Assembly: GCF_000004825.1 (NCBI RefSeq)
Contig: NW_008805083.1
Location: forward strand, 62,001 to 126,000
DNA: 64,000 nt
Direction: 5' to 3'
Source: Heterostelium album PN500
Lineage: Eukaryota; Evosea; Eumycetozoa; Acytosteliales; Acytosteliaceae
Numbering within the stretch: position 1 is the stretch's first letter; the number at the start of each line of letters is the position of its first letter. The position numbers and the translations under genes are program-made. Of this stretch, positions 12,220 through 21,824 are shown piece by piece. The notes under the pieces are model-generated. The model did no database searches, had not been told where the DNA came from, and saw only the letters and a program-made list of their open reading frames with translations.

Positions 12220-13833
12220 TTAATAATAACTCTTGTATTTATTACGATTGTGATGTCTCTTGTGAATTATATAGACGCCAAGAACAATAGCTGCTGCACC
12301 TACAGCAGAACCTGCAGCGATACCACCGATCTGCGCACTGGTTAATCCTTTCTTCTTTGGTTTTTTATTATCACCACTACTATTGTTGTTGTTGTGATGT
12401 TCGCTACTGTTGTTATTATTGTTGTCACTCGAATTTACTTGGCTATTACATTGTTGACCAATGGCATTGTTGCTACTGTGAATTGTGCATTGGTCAGATG
12501 GTTTCGTGCTGTCACAAGAGATTAACGGAGTAACATTGTCGTTAGTGATATTGTTGAGATAAATCGATGAGGAGTTGCAATACATTGCTGTAGTGATGTT
12601 ATTCGAGTTAATGAAACTGAGATTATCGAAATAGTTGACGGTCGCATTGTTTGTGTAGATAGAGCTACCATTTCCAACACCAACTTGGTTGTTGATGAAT
12701 ATCAAATTGGTGGCATTCGCTTGGAGTGTATCGGAATAGTAGATAGCTCCACCGTTGTAGATAGAATAGTTTTCAATGAATGAAGAGTTGTAGATATTCG
12801 ATGAACCACCGCAAACATAGATAGCTCCACCATAACGAGATCCCATGGTCTCGTTGAAAACGCTCGTTCCAACCAGCAACTGGTATGATCCGGATCCTTC
12901 GGTTTCAAAATAGATGACAGCCGATCCACTGTTCCATTGGAAGTCGGAATCCAACACCGATAGATTGTTCTCATTGGCTTGGATAAATCCACCGTCCCAG
13001 TTCGAACGAAGTGAATTGTTGTAAGCGATGAGATTGGAAACCTCAACGGTTCCTACGTTTGAAATGAATGTAAAAATCGCTGATCTTCCTAGGTTGTATG
13101 CAACTGTTGAATTGGTAACACTAACCGATGTTTGATAGGCATCTACAATACCAGTGATAACTCCAACATTGTTCTTGATTACACTTTTAGAGATTTCAAG
13201 CTGACCTTGAGTTTCAGAGTAATAAACCGCACCCAAATATGCTGTATTATTGAAAAAAGTAGAGTTGGTGAGAACTATTTTGGTGTTGGCAACACTGGTT
13301 TGAACGTAGATGACACCACCATAACCTTCAAAAGCCAGGTTTCCAGCAACGTAAACACTGTCGAAAGTTAAAAGAGTAGGTGTCCACTGAGTGCTGATAT
13401 TGACAACAGTACCATTGGTAGAACTATTTCCATTGATGATATTCAAATTGCTTAGAGTCAAGTTGGTATTGGTATTTCCAGTGGCAGAAACATCCTTAAT
13501 GGAGATGAAAGAATTTAGGAACTGTAGATCGATTGTTGCCAATGAATTGCTATTTAAACTGGTAATTGTGATATCCTGATTTAATATATTGATAAAACTG
13601 TTATTGGTGCCAGAGTATACTCCACCCACCAAACTTAAAATCAAAGAATCCGATTTCGATTCAAGATTTCCATATGCTGCTAAACCAGATAGAATATCTG
13701 AGCAAGCAAGATCTAGAGTACTACCACATGCCAAACTATAAGATTTACTCGAATCCACATAAATTTGATCGGTTGAAATACATATTTGGAAAATTGCAAA
13801 AATATATAAAAATATAGATAATGATTTAATCAT
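12220..13833 (-). CDS. secreted or type I membrane right-handed beta-helix protein
   Basis: Single exon, 537 residues from the ATG at 13833 (an in-frame non-ATG extension upstream is ignored). Residues 1-20 form a strong signal peptide. The body carries repeated short strands and Asn ladders such as NSTFFNNTAYLGAVYYSE, NSSFIENYSIYNGGAIYYSD and SVFNETMGSRYGGAIYV, the pattern of pectin-lyase/PbH1 or Pmp-like parallel beta helices, with many N-glycosylation sites. A low-complexity Asn/Ser stalk and a Lys patch precede one membrane span (SAQIGGIAAGSAVGAAAIVL) and a short basic tail. It is probably a cell-surface protein; ligand and function are unknown. Confidence 0.85.
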   Translation of the reverse strand: MIKSLSIFLYIFAIFQICISTDQIYVDSSKSYSLACGSTLDLACSDILSGLAAYGNLESKSDSLILSLVGGVYSGTNNSFINILNQDITITSLNSNSLATIDLQFLNSFISIKDVSATGNTNTNLTLSNLNIINGNSSTNGTVVNISTQWTPTLLTFDSVYVAGNLAFEGYGGVIYVQTSVANTKIVLTNSTFFNNTAYLGAVYYSETQGQLEISKSVIKNNVGVITGIVDAYQTSVSVTNSTVAYNLGRSAIFTFISNVGTVEVSNLIAYNNSLRSNWDGGFIQANENNLSVLDSDFQWNSGSAVIYFETEGSGSYQLLVGTSVFNETMGSRYGGAIYVCGGSSNIYNSSFIENYSIYNGGAIYYSDTLQANATNLIFINNQVGVGNGSSIYTNNATVNYFDNLSFINSNNITTAMYCNSSSIYLNNITNDNVTPLISCDSTKPSDQCTIHSSNNAIGQQCNSQVNSSDNNNNNSSEHHNNNNSSGDNKKPKKKGLTSAQIGGIAAGSAVGAAAIVLGVYIIHKRHHNRNKYKSYY

Positions 13834-14322
13834 TTTTATTTGAAATAAATATATATATATATACAAGTTTAGTTTAGAAATTTAATAATTTTTCAATTGT
13901 TTCAAATTCTGAATATTTATAAGATTGAATTAAAAATTGGAAAGTTCAAACAACCATTTTATTAAAAATCTCGGTACTCCTTATCAAAATCTGGATATTT
14001 TTGATTTTTATATAAAATTGTCGTGTGAACTTTTTGAAAAAGGTGATCTCGAATAAAATGAAATTGATAATCAATTTTAAATGAAAGGTCATGATATTCG
14101 AGAAAAGTAAAAAATCTAAATCTTATCTATGAGGAATACAACAGCAGAGAAAATCATCAAGAAACATATGAAATCTTTATTTTTAGAGAGAAATTTAAAA
14201 TTATCTTGATATTTTATAAAATTTATCTAATTATAATAATTATCAAGAATGGGGCTTTAAATTTAATTTTGTTTTTTTTTTTCGTACTTAAAGGTCCATG
14301 CTTTAACAAGTAGAGTTCATCT
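13834..14322. other. spacer with a nested inverted repeat
   Basis: AT-rich, non-coding. It contains a nested pair of inverted repeats at 14047-14103 (listed separately). Otherwise nothing is seen. Confidence 0.6.
14047..14103. repeat. nested inverted repeat, possible stem-loop
   Basis: The outer arms TCTCGAATA (14047-14055) and TATTCGAGA (14095-14103) are perfectly complementary over 9 bases. Between them AAATTGAT (14061-14068) and ATCAATTT (14070-14077) form an 8-bp hairpin with a one-base centre. The element could be a structured RNA, a 3'-end signal or a chance AT palindrome; only the outer arms contain G and C. Confidence 0.5.
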
Positions 14323-15375
14323 TTAGCAACAACATCGTTGACCTAAATAATCAAGGTGATCAGAAGTGTTATATTTTAATGGGTCAACTGAATCGCTGCA
14401 AGATTTATCTTCACCACTATCATTACAAATTCTATAAGTTGTTACATTATTTGGATACCATACTTCCTATAAAATAAATAATTTGTTAAAACAAATGATA
14501 AAAAAAGAAAGTAGTTGAAAAAGCAAAAAAAAACTTACATTTGGTACATGGTGATATTCATAGATGGTATATTCAGGTGGGAGATGTGGAACTGGATCTT
14601 GTTGATTAACGATACGCCAATTGTTTCTATGAATACTATTATAGTATTGAGCGAAAACGTCGTTACCTACTCTTGGAGATCCAATAGTCATTGAATAAAC
14701 ATTGATATTTGGGAACCAATTTACAACTGATACTGTACAAAAAGCTAAAAAAGAAAAACAATTAATAAGTTTTTGTTTTTTTACTATTGAGTTTTATATT
14801 TATATTTACTTGAAACGGCTGCACCATAAGAATGACCTAAAACAGTTATTTTATTACAATCTGGACATTGTTTAAGAGAATCTACAATTCCAGCATAAAT
14901 TTCCTCGGATACACTCAACCATGAGTGATAAAAACCATAGTGAACTTTGGCATCAGTTACATTAGGATAGTCAACATGGAAGAATTCAAAATTCTCAATC
15001 CAATCTGTTGTTGATACTGATCCTCTGAAAGCAACATAAACTTAATTAAAATTTATTTTTTTTTGTTAGAAACAGAATAATTTTTTTTCAATATAATTAA
15101 TTTTTTTTACCTGTATTATTATAAGTTGTAATAATTCCTCTTGTACTTGTTTCATTGTTTTGAATCACTTTGGCGTTTGTTGCATGTGGGAAGTTTTGAC
15201 ATCTATAACAGCTCCAATCAATGATCTGTTCAGCATCACAATATGCAACATAATTCATAAGAACATTATCGATACCATATTGAGAGGAGTATGGGTTTTG
15301 AGGAGGTTCATTGCCTCGTACTAAAATTGATACATATGCAAATATTAATAGTAATAATAAACTTGCTGGTTTCAT
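14323..15375 (-). CDS. secreted class 3 lipase A
   Basis: Four exons: 15111-15375, 14810-15040, 14539-14744, 14323-14466; 281 residues. It opens with a signal peptide (about residues 1-21). The alpha/beta-hydrolase features of the Lipase_3 family are present: nucleophile elbow GHSYG with Ser159, the strand GSPRVGND, Asp215 in QDPVPHLPP, and a His at 230/231 in EYHHVPNEVWY. Pairs of Cys before and after the core (SCYRC, CPDC, a closing RCCC) suggest disulfides in the secreted enzyme. It should hydrolyse acylglycerols or phospholipids outside the cell or in the endolysosome. A paralog with the same exon 3 length and the same last two introns lies at 38564-39670. Confidence 0.9.
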
Positions 15376-15994
15376 TTTTAAATTGAATGAATTAAAAATA
15401 AAAAAATCTTTTTGTAAATCTATTCTTTCAAAATTATTTTACTAAAATCACTCAAAATAAAAAATATCTAAAATCTTTTGGTTTAAAAAAGTAGTCAGTT
15501 CCCGACACAAAAAACTTTCCGATCAAGAATTTTAACCAGTGTAATTGCAAAGATATTTCAACCAAAATGATTTACTATTTTATTCTGTCATGGTTTTCAA
15601 ATTTTAGATTTGTTATAAAAAAAACATTAATTAATCGAAACAGAAAAAATTTTTTGTTAGTTTCAACAGAAATTGAATGTTAATTATGAAATAATGTACG
15701 TTGTAATAAAGTTAAATATGAAATCATTCAGGTGTTTTATTAGCTTTATGATAACCTATATAGAACAAATGGAGTTACCAAAATCACAAAAAATGGTGTT
15801 CTCACTTTTATCGTTTTTAAAATTGATTTTTATCTCAAAATATTATAATTTTTGTGTTAAAAATTACCTTTATAGTAAAAGGAGATATATTGATTTCTAT
15901 TATTTACAATAAATAATTTTGTTTGTTAAAAAACACACATTTGGAAACCTTATATATCAAAATATTTTAATTTTTAATTTAAAAAACACAGAAT
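15376..15994. other. spacer between lipase A and tRNA-Ala
   Basis: AT-rich. A 79-codon open stretch at 15673-15912 has no recognisable domain and AT-spacer composition, and I do not call it a gene. The promoter of the lipase gene lies at the left end and the tRNA 5' flank at the right. Confidence 0.55.
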
Positions 15995-16066
15995 GGGGAA
16001 GTGGTATACATGGTAGAACGCTAGCTTTGCATGCTTGAAAACCGGGATCGATACCCGGCTTCTCCA
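15995..16066 (+). tRNA. tRNA-Ala (anticodon TGC), diverged
   Basis: 72 nt that fold as a tRNA: acceptor GGGGAAG with CTTCTCC, T arm CCGGG/CCCGG around ATCGATA, anticodon loop TTTGCAT and discriminator A. The T arm and the acceptor end match tRNA-Ala of other eukaryotes. The D stem has one A:A mismatch, and its B-box partner, the A box (TGGTATACATGG), departs from consensus. The anticodon stem has a T:T mismatch. It may be a weakly expressed gene or a young pseudogene. It is the probable integration landmark for the TRE-like element that starts about 160 bp downstream. Confidence 0.75.
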
Positions 16067-16226
16067 CAGTTTTATAATAACATCTTACCGCATGCGGATT
16101 AACAAAAAAAAAGTGTTTTTACACAAAGTTTGATGAGGTCCCTGTAACGACATTACCACTTTTTCAAAATTCAAATTATTTTTCATTTTTAAAAACTCAA
16201 CGACTATTCAAAAAACGAACGATCAA

Positions 16227-16235
16227 CTTTACTAT
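16227..16235 (+). repeat. left copy of a probable 9-bp target-site duplication
   Basis: CTTTACTAT here is repeated exactly at 17201-17209, directly after the poly(A) tail. That is where a target-site duplication of a LINE should be. It fixes the left end of the element at about 16236; the short open stretch before it would then be flank read through by chance. Confidence 0.65.
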
Positions 16236-16978
16236 CTACTCTGAAGGAAATCTATTCTGTCCTGTTCAGCCACAAGTACCCTCGAGTCCGCCGTACTGAA
16301 GGTCAACTAACCATCCAGATTGGTCACTCTTTGGTTCTCCAATCTCAGTTCCTGCACATATCCAAGGTCAAAGCGCCTATGCTACGTAACAGCATATTCC
16401 GGCTGTACTCTCACACCTTCCCCATCAACCACAAGCGCACTGGTCATGTCTGTGAGTTCTGTGGTGACACCTTCACTGAACTCTGCAACCCACATGAACA
16501 TTTCTTCTTCAAATGCAGGATTGTAGTCTCACAGCAGTTCCTTTCCTTTATCAAACGTATATACCACAAGTACTGTAACTATAGACTTCGTAATTGGAAG
16601 CACTCGTGCATCAAGTTCGACGGTCCTATTCGTACTACTGTCCACTTCACCCACCTTACTGCTGCTATCGTACATTCGTTATGGCAGGCGCTGTACTGTA
16701 AAATGTTTGGTGATGGTACCCATTACAAGCTGGAAAATACCGTCAAGAGAGCAGTCACCCATTACACCAAATTAATCGATGCCAATTACCACAAGCTTAA
16801 CTTCACGATAGCTAATTCAATCTCCCAAGGAGTCACTGTCGATTGCTCTGCATTAACGCGTAAATTTAAATCTGATTGGAATCTTAATCCTTCCAACTAC
16901 GTGCCACCACTTTATACTGTTGTTCATCAACACGCAACTACTGTTAGATCTATTCTATCCTAATACTACTCAACTTAT

Positions 16979-16994
16979 TGATAATAATAATAAT

Positions 16995-17027
<33 letters not shown>

Positions 17028-17048
17028 TATAATAATAATAATAATAAC
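16979..17048 (+). repeat. TAA-type microsatellite in the LINE 3' region
   Basis: A long run of TAA/AAT units with occasional TTAT interruptions follows the ORF2 stop. It separates the coding end from the structured 3' tail. Confidence 0.9.
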
Positions 17049-17065
17049 ATTTTATTGGCTATATT

Positions 17066-17162
17066 TCTCACGGCCTGTGTGAGAATGTAAATAGAACATA
17101 AAACACGAACTAGCAGGTTAATATCAATACCTGCAATTTGTTGACTGATCATGAGTCAACAA
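17066..17162 (+). repeat. three consecutive hairpins in the LINE 3' tail
   Basis: TCTCAC/GTGAGA with a 7-nt loop (17066-17084), GCAGGT/ACCTGC with a 10-nt loop (17113-17134) and TTGTTGACT/AGTCAACAA with a 7-nt loop (17138-17162) all lie just before the poly(A). Stem-loops near the RNA 3' end are what some LINE reverse transcriptases recognise; that role is inferred here. Confidence 0.7.
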
Positions 17163-17200
17163 ATCTTTTTTTGCAAAAAAAAAAAAAAAAAAAAAAAAAA

Positions 17201-17209
17201 CTTTACTAT
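17201..17209 (+). repeat. right copy of a probable 9-bp target-site duplication
   Basis: CTTTACTAT follows the 26-A tail without a gap and matches 16227-16235 exactly. Confidence 0.65.
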
Positions 17210-17210
17210 T

Positions 17211-17295
17211 CAAGTTCTTACACTAACTTTGAATAGGTATGATCAATTTATATTTAATAAACATAAAAACAAGTTCTTACACTAACTTTGAATAG
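17211..17295 (+). repeat. 26-bp perfect direct repeat, two copies 59 bp apart
   Basis: The 26-base unit starting CAAGTTCTTACACTAACTTT occurs at 17211-17236 and again at 17270-17295. It lies in the flank just past the LINE target duplication. Origin unknown; it may mark an older insertion or a local duplication. Confidence 0.85.
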
Positions 17296-17762
17296 ACTTT
17301 GAATTATTTGAGTTGATAATTAATAAATAAATAGACTGATCATCTACCTATTTATTAAATCCCTGTCAGTGGTAATGGATTCTTTTGTAAAAGAAAACGA
17401 TCTAATCGGTCTTTATCAGAATGTTTATACCTATATACTGCTTCAGTGATGGGGCATGACTAGACTTCCAGATAAGAGTACACTAAAAGTTCCTTGTTTA
17501 ATAACATCTTTAATAAAGTAGTTATAGCATCGCTCGATTACTATAGTTGACAGACACTAAATTGTGTTCAAACTATCATTGTTGGATTTTTTCTCTACAT
17601 TATTTCCATAAGAAATCACTAGACCTACTATACATCACCAGTTTCAAATGATGTTCTTTTTCAGAATTAAATTGTGACAAAAACTAAAATAAGATTTTTT
17701 GTTTTTTTTTTTGTAAAAACTTGATTATTGTTATTCCAATCTTTAGAATAATCTAAATTCAA
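17296..17762. other. spacer between the LINE copy and the LRR gene
   Basis: The part from about 17350 to 17640 is of higher complexity than ordinary spacer here, with fewer homopolymers. I could not read a protein from it in any frame. It might be an old element remnant or regulatory DNA. From 17690 on it is AT-rich promoter sequence. Confidence 0.5.
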
Positions 17763-19656
17763 ATGAATGACAATGATAGTCAAATGATGGATATTGATCA
17801 TGAAGATTATGATGATGATCAAGATTCTATCTATATATGTAAATACATAAAGAATCAAAGAAATATCGATCAGGTATTAACGGATCAACAGCTATTAAAG
17901 TGTCTTTGGTTTGCATTGCGAGATGAAGAACTACGTCTTGGCACTCTGTGTATCAACTGTTGGGAATCGGACAACGTACAACGAACCAATCAGCAACTGG
18001 TTAACAAACGATGGAACACTCTAACGAAATCCTTGTGTAACAGCCTTACGTTGACCAGTAGCAACCTGCGTGCCTGTATGTCTACGTTTCCTTGGTACTT
18101 TCAATCGGTGAACACTCTAGAGATCATCGTTAGCGATATCTATGTCTTTTCAGAGTCGATAGGAACACTACTTGCATCACTCGACAGTCGATCGAGACTA
18201 ACAAGTCTTGATCTCTCAATGACCAACCTCGAACCCGAAGATATGACATTCATCGTCGACTCGCTAATCAACAACCAATCGAAACCACAATTGAAAAAGT
18301 TAAACCTACAATCAAACCCACTTAAAAACGAAGGAATAAGTTTATTGTGTAAACTTTTAGATCAATCAAATTCAATTCAAGAATTAATTTTACAATGTAA
18401 GTTACAATACATACATTTTAAAGTCAAATGAATAACTAAACTATGATTCAATTAACTGATATATATATATATATATGTTTATACATAGGTTGTGAAGCTG
18501 AAGATGGTTTAGAATTACTTGGTGATATCATAGGTAAAAACAATCAAAGTTTACAATATTTAGATTGGTCATGTATGTTTACAAACTATGTATTTTATAT
18601 TAAAGCGATCTTGTAAAGAACAACAACCAAATATATACTAATCAAAGTTTATAGATAATCCATCAGATTATAATAATGTAATGTCATTAAGTAGTGGTGT
18701 TAGATTAAATGATATTTTAGAAACACTTTTACTGAGAGGATGCGAGATTGAAGGTTCCGGTGCATACAGTCTTGGTGATACCGTTGGAGTGAATCAAACT
18801 CTTACGAAACTCGACATCTCTGATAACAGATTTGGTGATGGTGCAACAACCAATCTAGCGAAAAAGTTGGCACTGAATCACTCTTTAACGCACCTCGACA
18901 TCTCTGGCAATGGATTTACATGTGATTCATTTAATCATCTATTCAGTGCTCTTCATTCACACCCAACTCTTACCTATTTAAATTTATCAAGTAAGTAAAG
19001 AAAAACAATGAACAGTGAGCACATAAAATATCATATCATTAACATGTTTGTTTAAATATAATAGGAAATGATATAAGTACATTGGATTTAATCAATTTAA
19101 CCGATATCTTTCAATCAAACAAGAAACTAGATACACTCGTAATGAATGATTGTAATTTGCGAAATCATCATTTGGATCTATTTTCCATGGCACTCTTAAA
19201 GAATTCCACTATAAGAAATATTGATTTCTCCAGTATGTATACGTATACAAGTTTATTAACATGTTAACTGTTAATGGGTTATGTTATTTACATTTTTGAT
19301 TATTAATATGTTTTTGTTTCTTTTTATCAAAATAATAAGATAATCATTTCTCAAATATACATCCACTTATAGATATACTCTCTTTCAATAGTTCATTGGA
19401 GAGTTTAAATTTATTTAGAAACTCATTAGAATTAGAATCTTTGATAACACTTCTTCATTTCATTCTGAAAATTCCGTTTAGACTGCAAACAACCACTTGT
19501 CAACTTTCAATAGCTCAACAAATGAATGTTACAAGATCAGCACATATATTAAACTATATCAATATCACGCCAAAATCAAAACTCTCATCGGATAGCTACA
19601 CTAAACTCAATACTCTAATTAAACAATCACAATCAAAGATAACAATATGTAAATAA
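17763..19656 (+). CDS. leucine-rich repeat protein (RNase inhibitor type), 512 aa
   Basis: Five exons: 17763-18396, 18489-18572, 18655-18990, 19065-19232, 19340-19656; 512 residues. The first about 130 residues include an F-box-like segment (about residues 35-95). LRRs follow from about residue 115, with repeat lines such as LTSLDLSMTNLEPEDMTFIV, LTKLDISDNRFGDGATTNLA and LTHLDISGNGFTCDSFNHLF. The repeat length is close to 28 residues, as in ribonuclease-inhibitor/NLR-type LRRs. All four introns are phase 1, and the three internal exons measure 84, 336 and 168 nt, which is 1, 4 and 2 repeat units. A role as a substrate adaptor or scaffold is possible; no catalytic domain is seen. Confidence 0.85.
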
Positions 19657-19967
19657 AAATGTTGAATCTATAATATTGTAAGAATGGAGTGAATAGATAT
19701 TTTGTAAATGATTTTTATAACTTTTGGTAAAATTTTCAGTTTGTCACTAGTTGTTGGTGTAAAATAAAATAATAATTTCATAATTATTTTGAATATCAAT
19801 ATTATTTGGGCTACAAGTGACAATCTGAAAATTTTTCTGAAACGGAACTTCTTAGTTTATTAATTTTTTTTTTATATTTTTTTTTTTGTTTCCTTCATTA
19901 TTTATTTTTTTTAATTTTTCTCTATATTATACAAATATCTTTTTTTTTTCTTTAAGTTTTTTATAAC
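19657..19967. other. short spacer after the LRR gene
   Basis: AT-rich with poly-T runs at about 19865-19950. Nothing else seen. Confidence 0.5.
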
Positions 19968-20120
19968 ATGTCACATAAAAATAAGAAAGAAGAAGAAATA
20001 AAATTAGAATCAGAATCAGAGACAGATTCAGATACATATAGAAAGTCCAAAGAAGAAGAATTTAGAGATGAACAAATGAAATGTAATAGTGTGGTATTAA
20101 ATAAAAAAATTTTAAATTAA
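19968..20120 (+). CDS. possible small acidic protein, 50 aa
   Basis: ATG at 19968, stop at 20118-20120. The translation is very rich in Glu, Lys, Ser and Asp (MSHKNKKEEEIKLESESE, then TDSDTYRKSKEEEFRDEQ), unlike the Asn/Ile/Phe/Lys mixture that random AT-rich spacer gives here. It could be a genuine micro-protein, an upstream exon of the B-box gene at 20245, or chance. No domain is recognised. Confidence 0.35.
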   Translation: MSHKNKKEEEIKLESESETDSDTYRKSKEEEFRDEQMKCNSVVLNKKILN

Positions 20121-20244
20121 ATAAATAAAAAAAAAACAAACTCACACATTTAAGTTCTTTCTTTTCAGTAGTTTTATTTTTGTTTTTTAATTAACTTTTA
20201 TTTATTATTTATAATAATCTAAATTTTAATTATTTATCTATAAA

Positions 20245-21738
20245 ATGAATCTTTGTTCAGTACATTTTAAAGAAATAATATTCTTGTGTTCGACTTGTTC
20301 AAAATTAGTTTGTAAACAATGTTGTGTCAGTGATCATAGCAAACATCAGTTTGATGATTTCGATTCGATCAAGGATGAGGAATTGAAGACAAACGGTTAT
20401 CAAGACAAGATATCTAATCTTTTCGATCGATTAAAGACAATCAAATCAACCATTGATTCTTTGGAGTCGACACTTAGCGAAATTATCAAGTTTTATGAAG
20501 AAATGCATAACTTCCTCATTGTCGAAGAACACAAAAATAAGAAACCAGTGGAAGAGCAGTTGGAGTTGGCAAAGTCACTTATTCCATTGGTGATCGAGGA
20601 GATTAATTCACTTAAAGTCATTACCAATACAATCCACCACAACGAAAGTAGCTCAGGAACTCATGTGATCCAAAGTCCTGGCGACTCAGAAAATGAACAC
20701 CAAAAATATGACATTAACTCTAAAGAAGTTGGTGATCTCCTCCAGGTCGTTGAACAATCAGTTGACCACAATCAAGTTTTCCAAGAATTTCCAAATTTCT
20801 TTCCGATAACCATTCCAGTGGATACAATGACCTTCCTTTCACTTGTCTCCCGCCAAGGTGGAATGGAAAAGAATAACTTACTCATCACTCCTGCTAAATA
20901 CTTGGCGATAATTGACCATAACCAAACCATTAACATTAAATCAAAAATTAATAACATGTGCCAAGTTGAAAAGTTCCAAGACAATCGAACTATCGTTTAT
21001 CATAATAGTTATTATGTAAAGTTTCTTGATTTACAAACTCATAAAACTTTCACATTGAAAGATGTAGAACCTTCTCAAATGGTTCAGGTAGGGGATGATA
21101 TTTTTTTCTTTGGCAAAGAGTATTTTAAATATTCAATCTCTAAGAAAACTATCACCAACTTTAAAAAAGGTGTTCAACAAATCAATATTCAATCAGTATG
21201 CTATAATAATATTATTAAGAGGATTTATGTTTTGCATAAATCCAGCAACAATAATTCTCAAATTGAATCCATTGATCCAATCAATTTAAATCATCAAGTC
21301 AACCCTATAATTCCCAATTTATCAAACCCAACTCTACTTGTAATCAATGGTTTAGTGTATATAGTGGACACCTCTTGTATTTATACAATGTCAGATACTT
21401 TCCAATGTACACCAATATATAATCTACAACAATTCAATATGAGGTTGTGCACAGGAGGAGATAATTGTATTATTATATGTACAAATACCAATACTTGGGA
21501 AACTTTTGATTTGCAATCAAAAACCTTCTCAGTCGTTTCCGGTTTGATAAAGAAACCTACAAATAGTTTATCATATTCCAAGATTGTGTATGTTCCTTCA
21601 AGTGGTACAAATCCAAGCAAGTTGTATTGTTTCTCAAACACCAATAAGAATGTGAGAATATACGAGAGCTCCTTTTTATTATTCACTGATGAATCTTTCG
21701 AAACCGTTAGCAATGCAATTTATATTCAGAGATCTTAA
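20245..21738 (+). CDS. B-box zinc-finger / coiled-coil / propeller-like protein, copy 1
   Basis: Single exon, 497 residues. A B-box zinc finger fills residues 4-40 (CSVHFKEIIFLCSTCS, LVCKQCCVSDH and a final His), with Cys/His spacing of the TRIM family. A coiled coil covers about residues 50-130. After a short variable linker (about 135-165) a beta-rich C-terminal half with repeated strand pairs resembles a kelch/NHL-like propeller. Dictyostelids carry many such genes; none has a well-defined role that I know. There is no RING, so ubiquitin ligase activity is not expected. The N-terminal third is about 85 percent identical by eye to the gene at 61991-63550. It ends 86 bp from the tail of the KATNIP-like gene. 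Confidence 0.85.
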   Translation: MNLCSVHFKEIIFLCSTCSKLVCKQCCVSDHSKHQFDDFDSIKDEELKTNGYQDKISNLFDRLKTIKSTIDSLESTLSEIIKFYEEMHNFLIVEEHKNKKPVEEQLELAKSLIPLVIEEINSLKVITNTIHHNESSSGTHVIQSPGDSENEHQKYDINSKEVGDLLQVVEQSVDHNQVFQEFPNFFPITIPVDTMTFLSLVSRQGGMEKNNLLITPAKYLAIIDHNQTINIKSKINNMCQVEKFQDNRTIVYHNSYYVKFLDLQTHKTFTLKDVEPSQMVQVGDDIFFFGKEYFKYSISKKTITNFKKGVQQINIQSVCYNNIIKRIYVLHKSSNNNSQIESIDPINLNHQVNPIIPNLSNPTLLVINGLVYIVDTSCIYTMSDTFQCTPIYNLQQFNMRLCTGGDNCIIICTNTNTWETFDLQSKTFSVVSGLIKKPTNSLSYSKIVYVPSSGTNPSKLYCFSNTNKNVRIYESSFLLFTDESFETVSNAIYIQRS

Positions 21739-21824
21739 CTTTATCAAAATAAATAAATAAAATCATTTTATAAACTTTAAAAGTAACTCTTCATTATGTT
21801 TATTGGAGGAATAAATCATAAATA

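Larger units (their letters stand above)
16236..17200 (+). mobile_element. TRE-like non-LTR retrotransposon (LINE), 5'-truncated copy
   Basis: An open frame of about 245 codons runs to the stop at 16961-16963 and reads as the C-terminal end of a LINE ORF2. It holds the zinc-knuckle C-x2-C...H...C (CEFCGDTFTELC, then HEHFFFKC) that follows the reverse transcriptase in dictyostelid TRE elements. After the stop come a TAA-type microsatellite (about 16979-17047), a GC-richer 3' untranslated tail with three hairpins and a run of 26 A (17175-17200). Everything upstream of the ORF2 tail (ORF1, endonuclease, RT) is missing, the usual result of incomplete reverse transcription. It sits downstream of a tRNA gene in the same orientation, as TRE3 elements do in Dictyostelium discoideum. 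Confidence 0.85.

Noticed and set aside
15021-15030. Splice acceptor GCTTTCAG for exon 2 of lipase A
   Set aside because: It would remove the strand VYVAFRGS that aligns with the family; the acceptor TTAATTAAG ending at 15041 keeps it.
15673-15912. 79-codon open frame left of tRNA-Ala
   Set aside because: Composition of AT spacer (Ile, Phe, Tyr, Lys), no domain, no splice partner found.
16193-16226. Extension of the LINE reading frame to the left
   Set aside because: It stays open for about 11 codons, but the target duplication at 16227-16235 places it outside the element; probably a chance open stretch.
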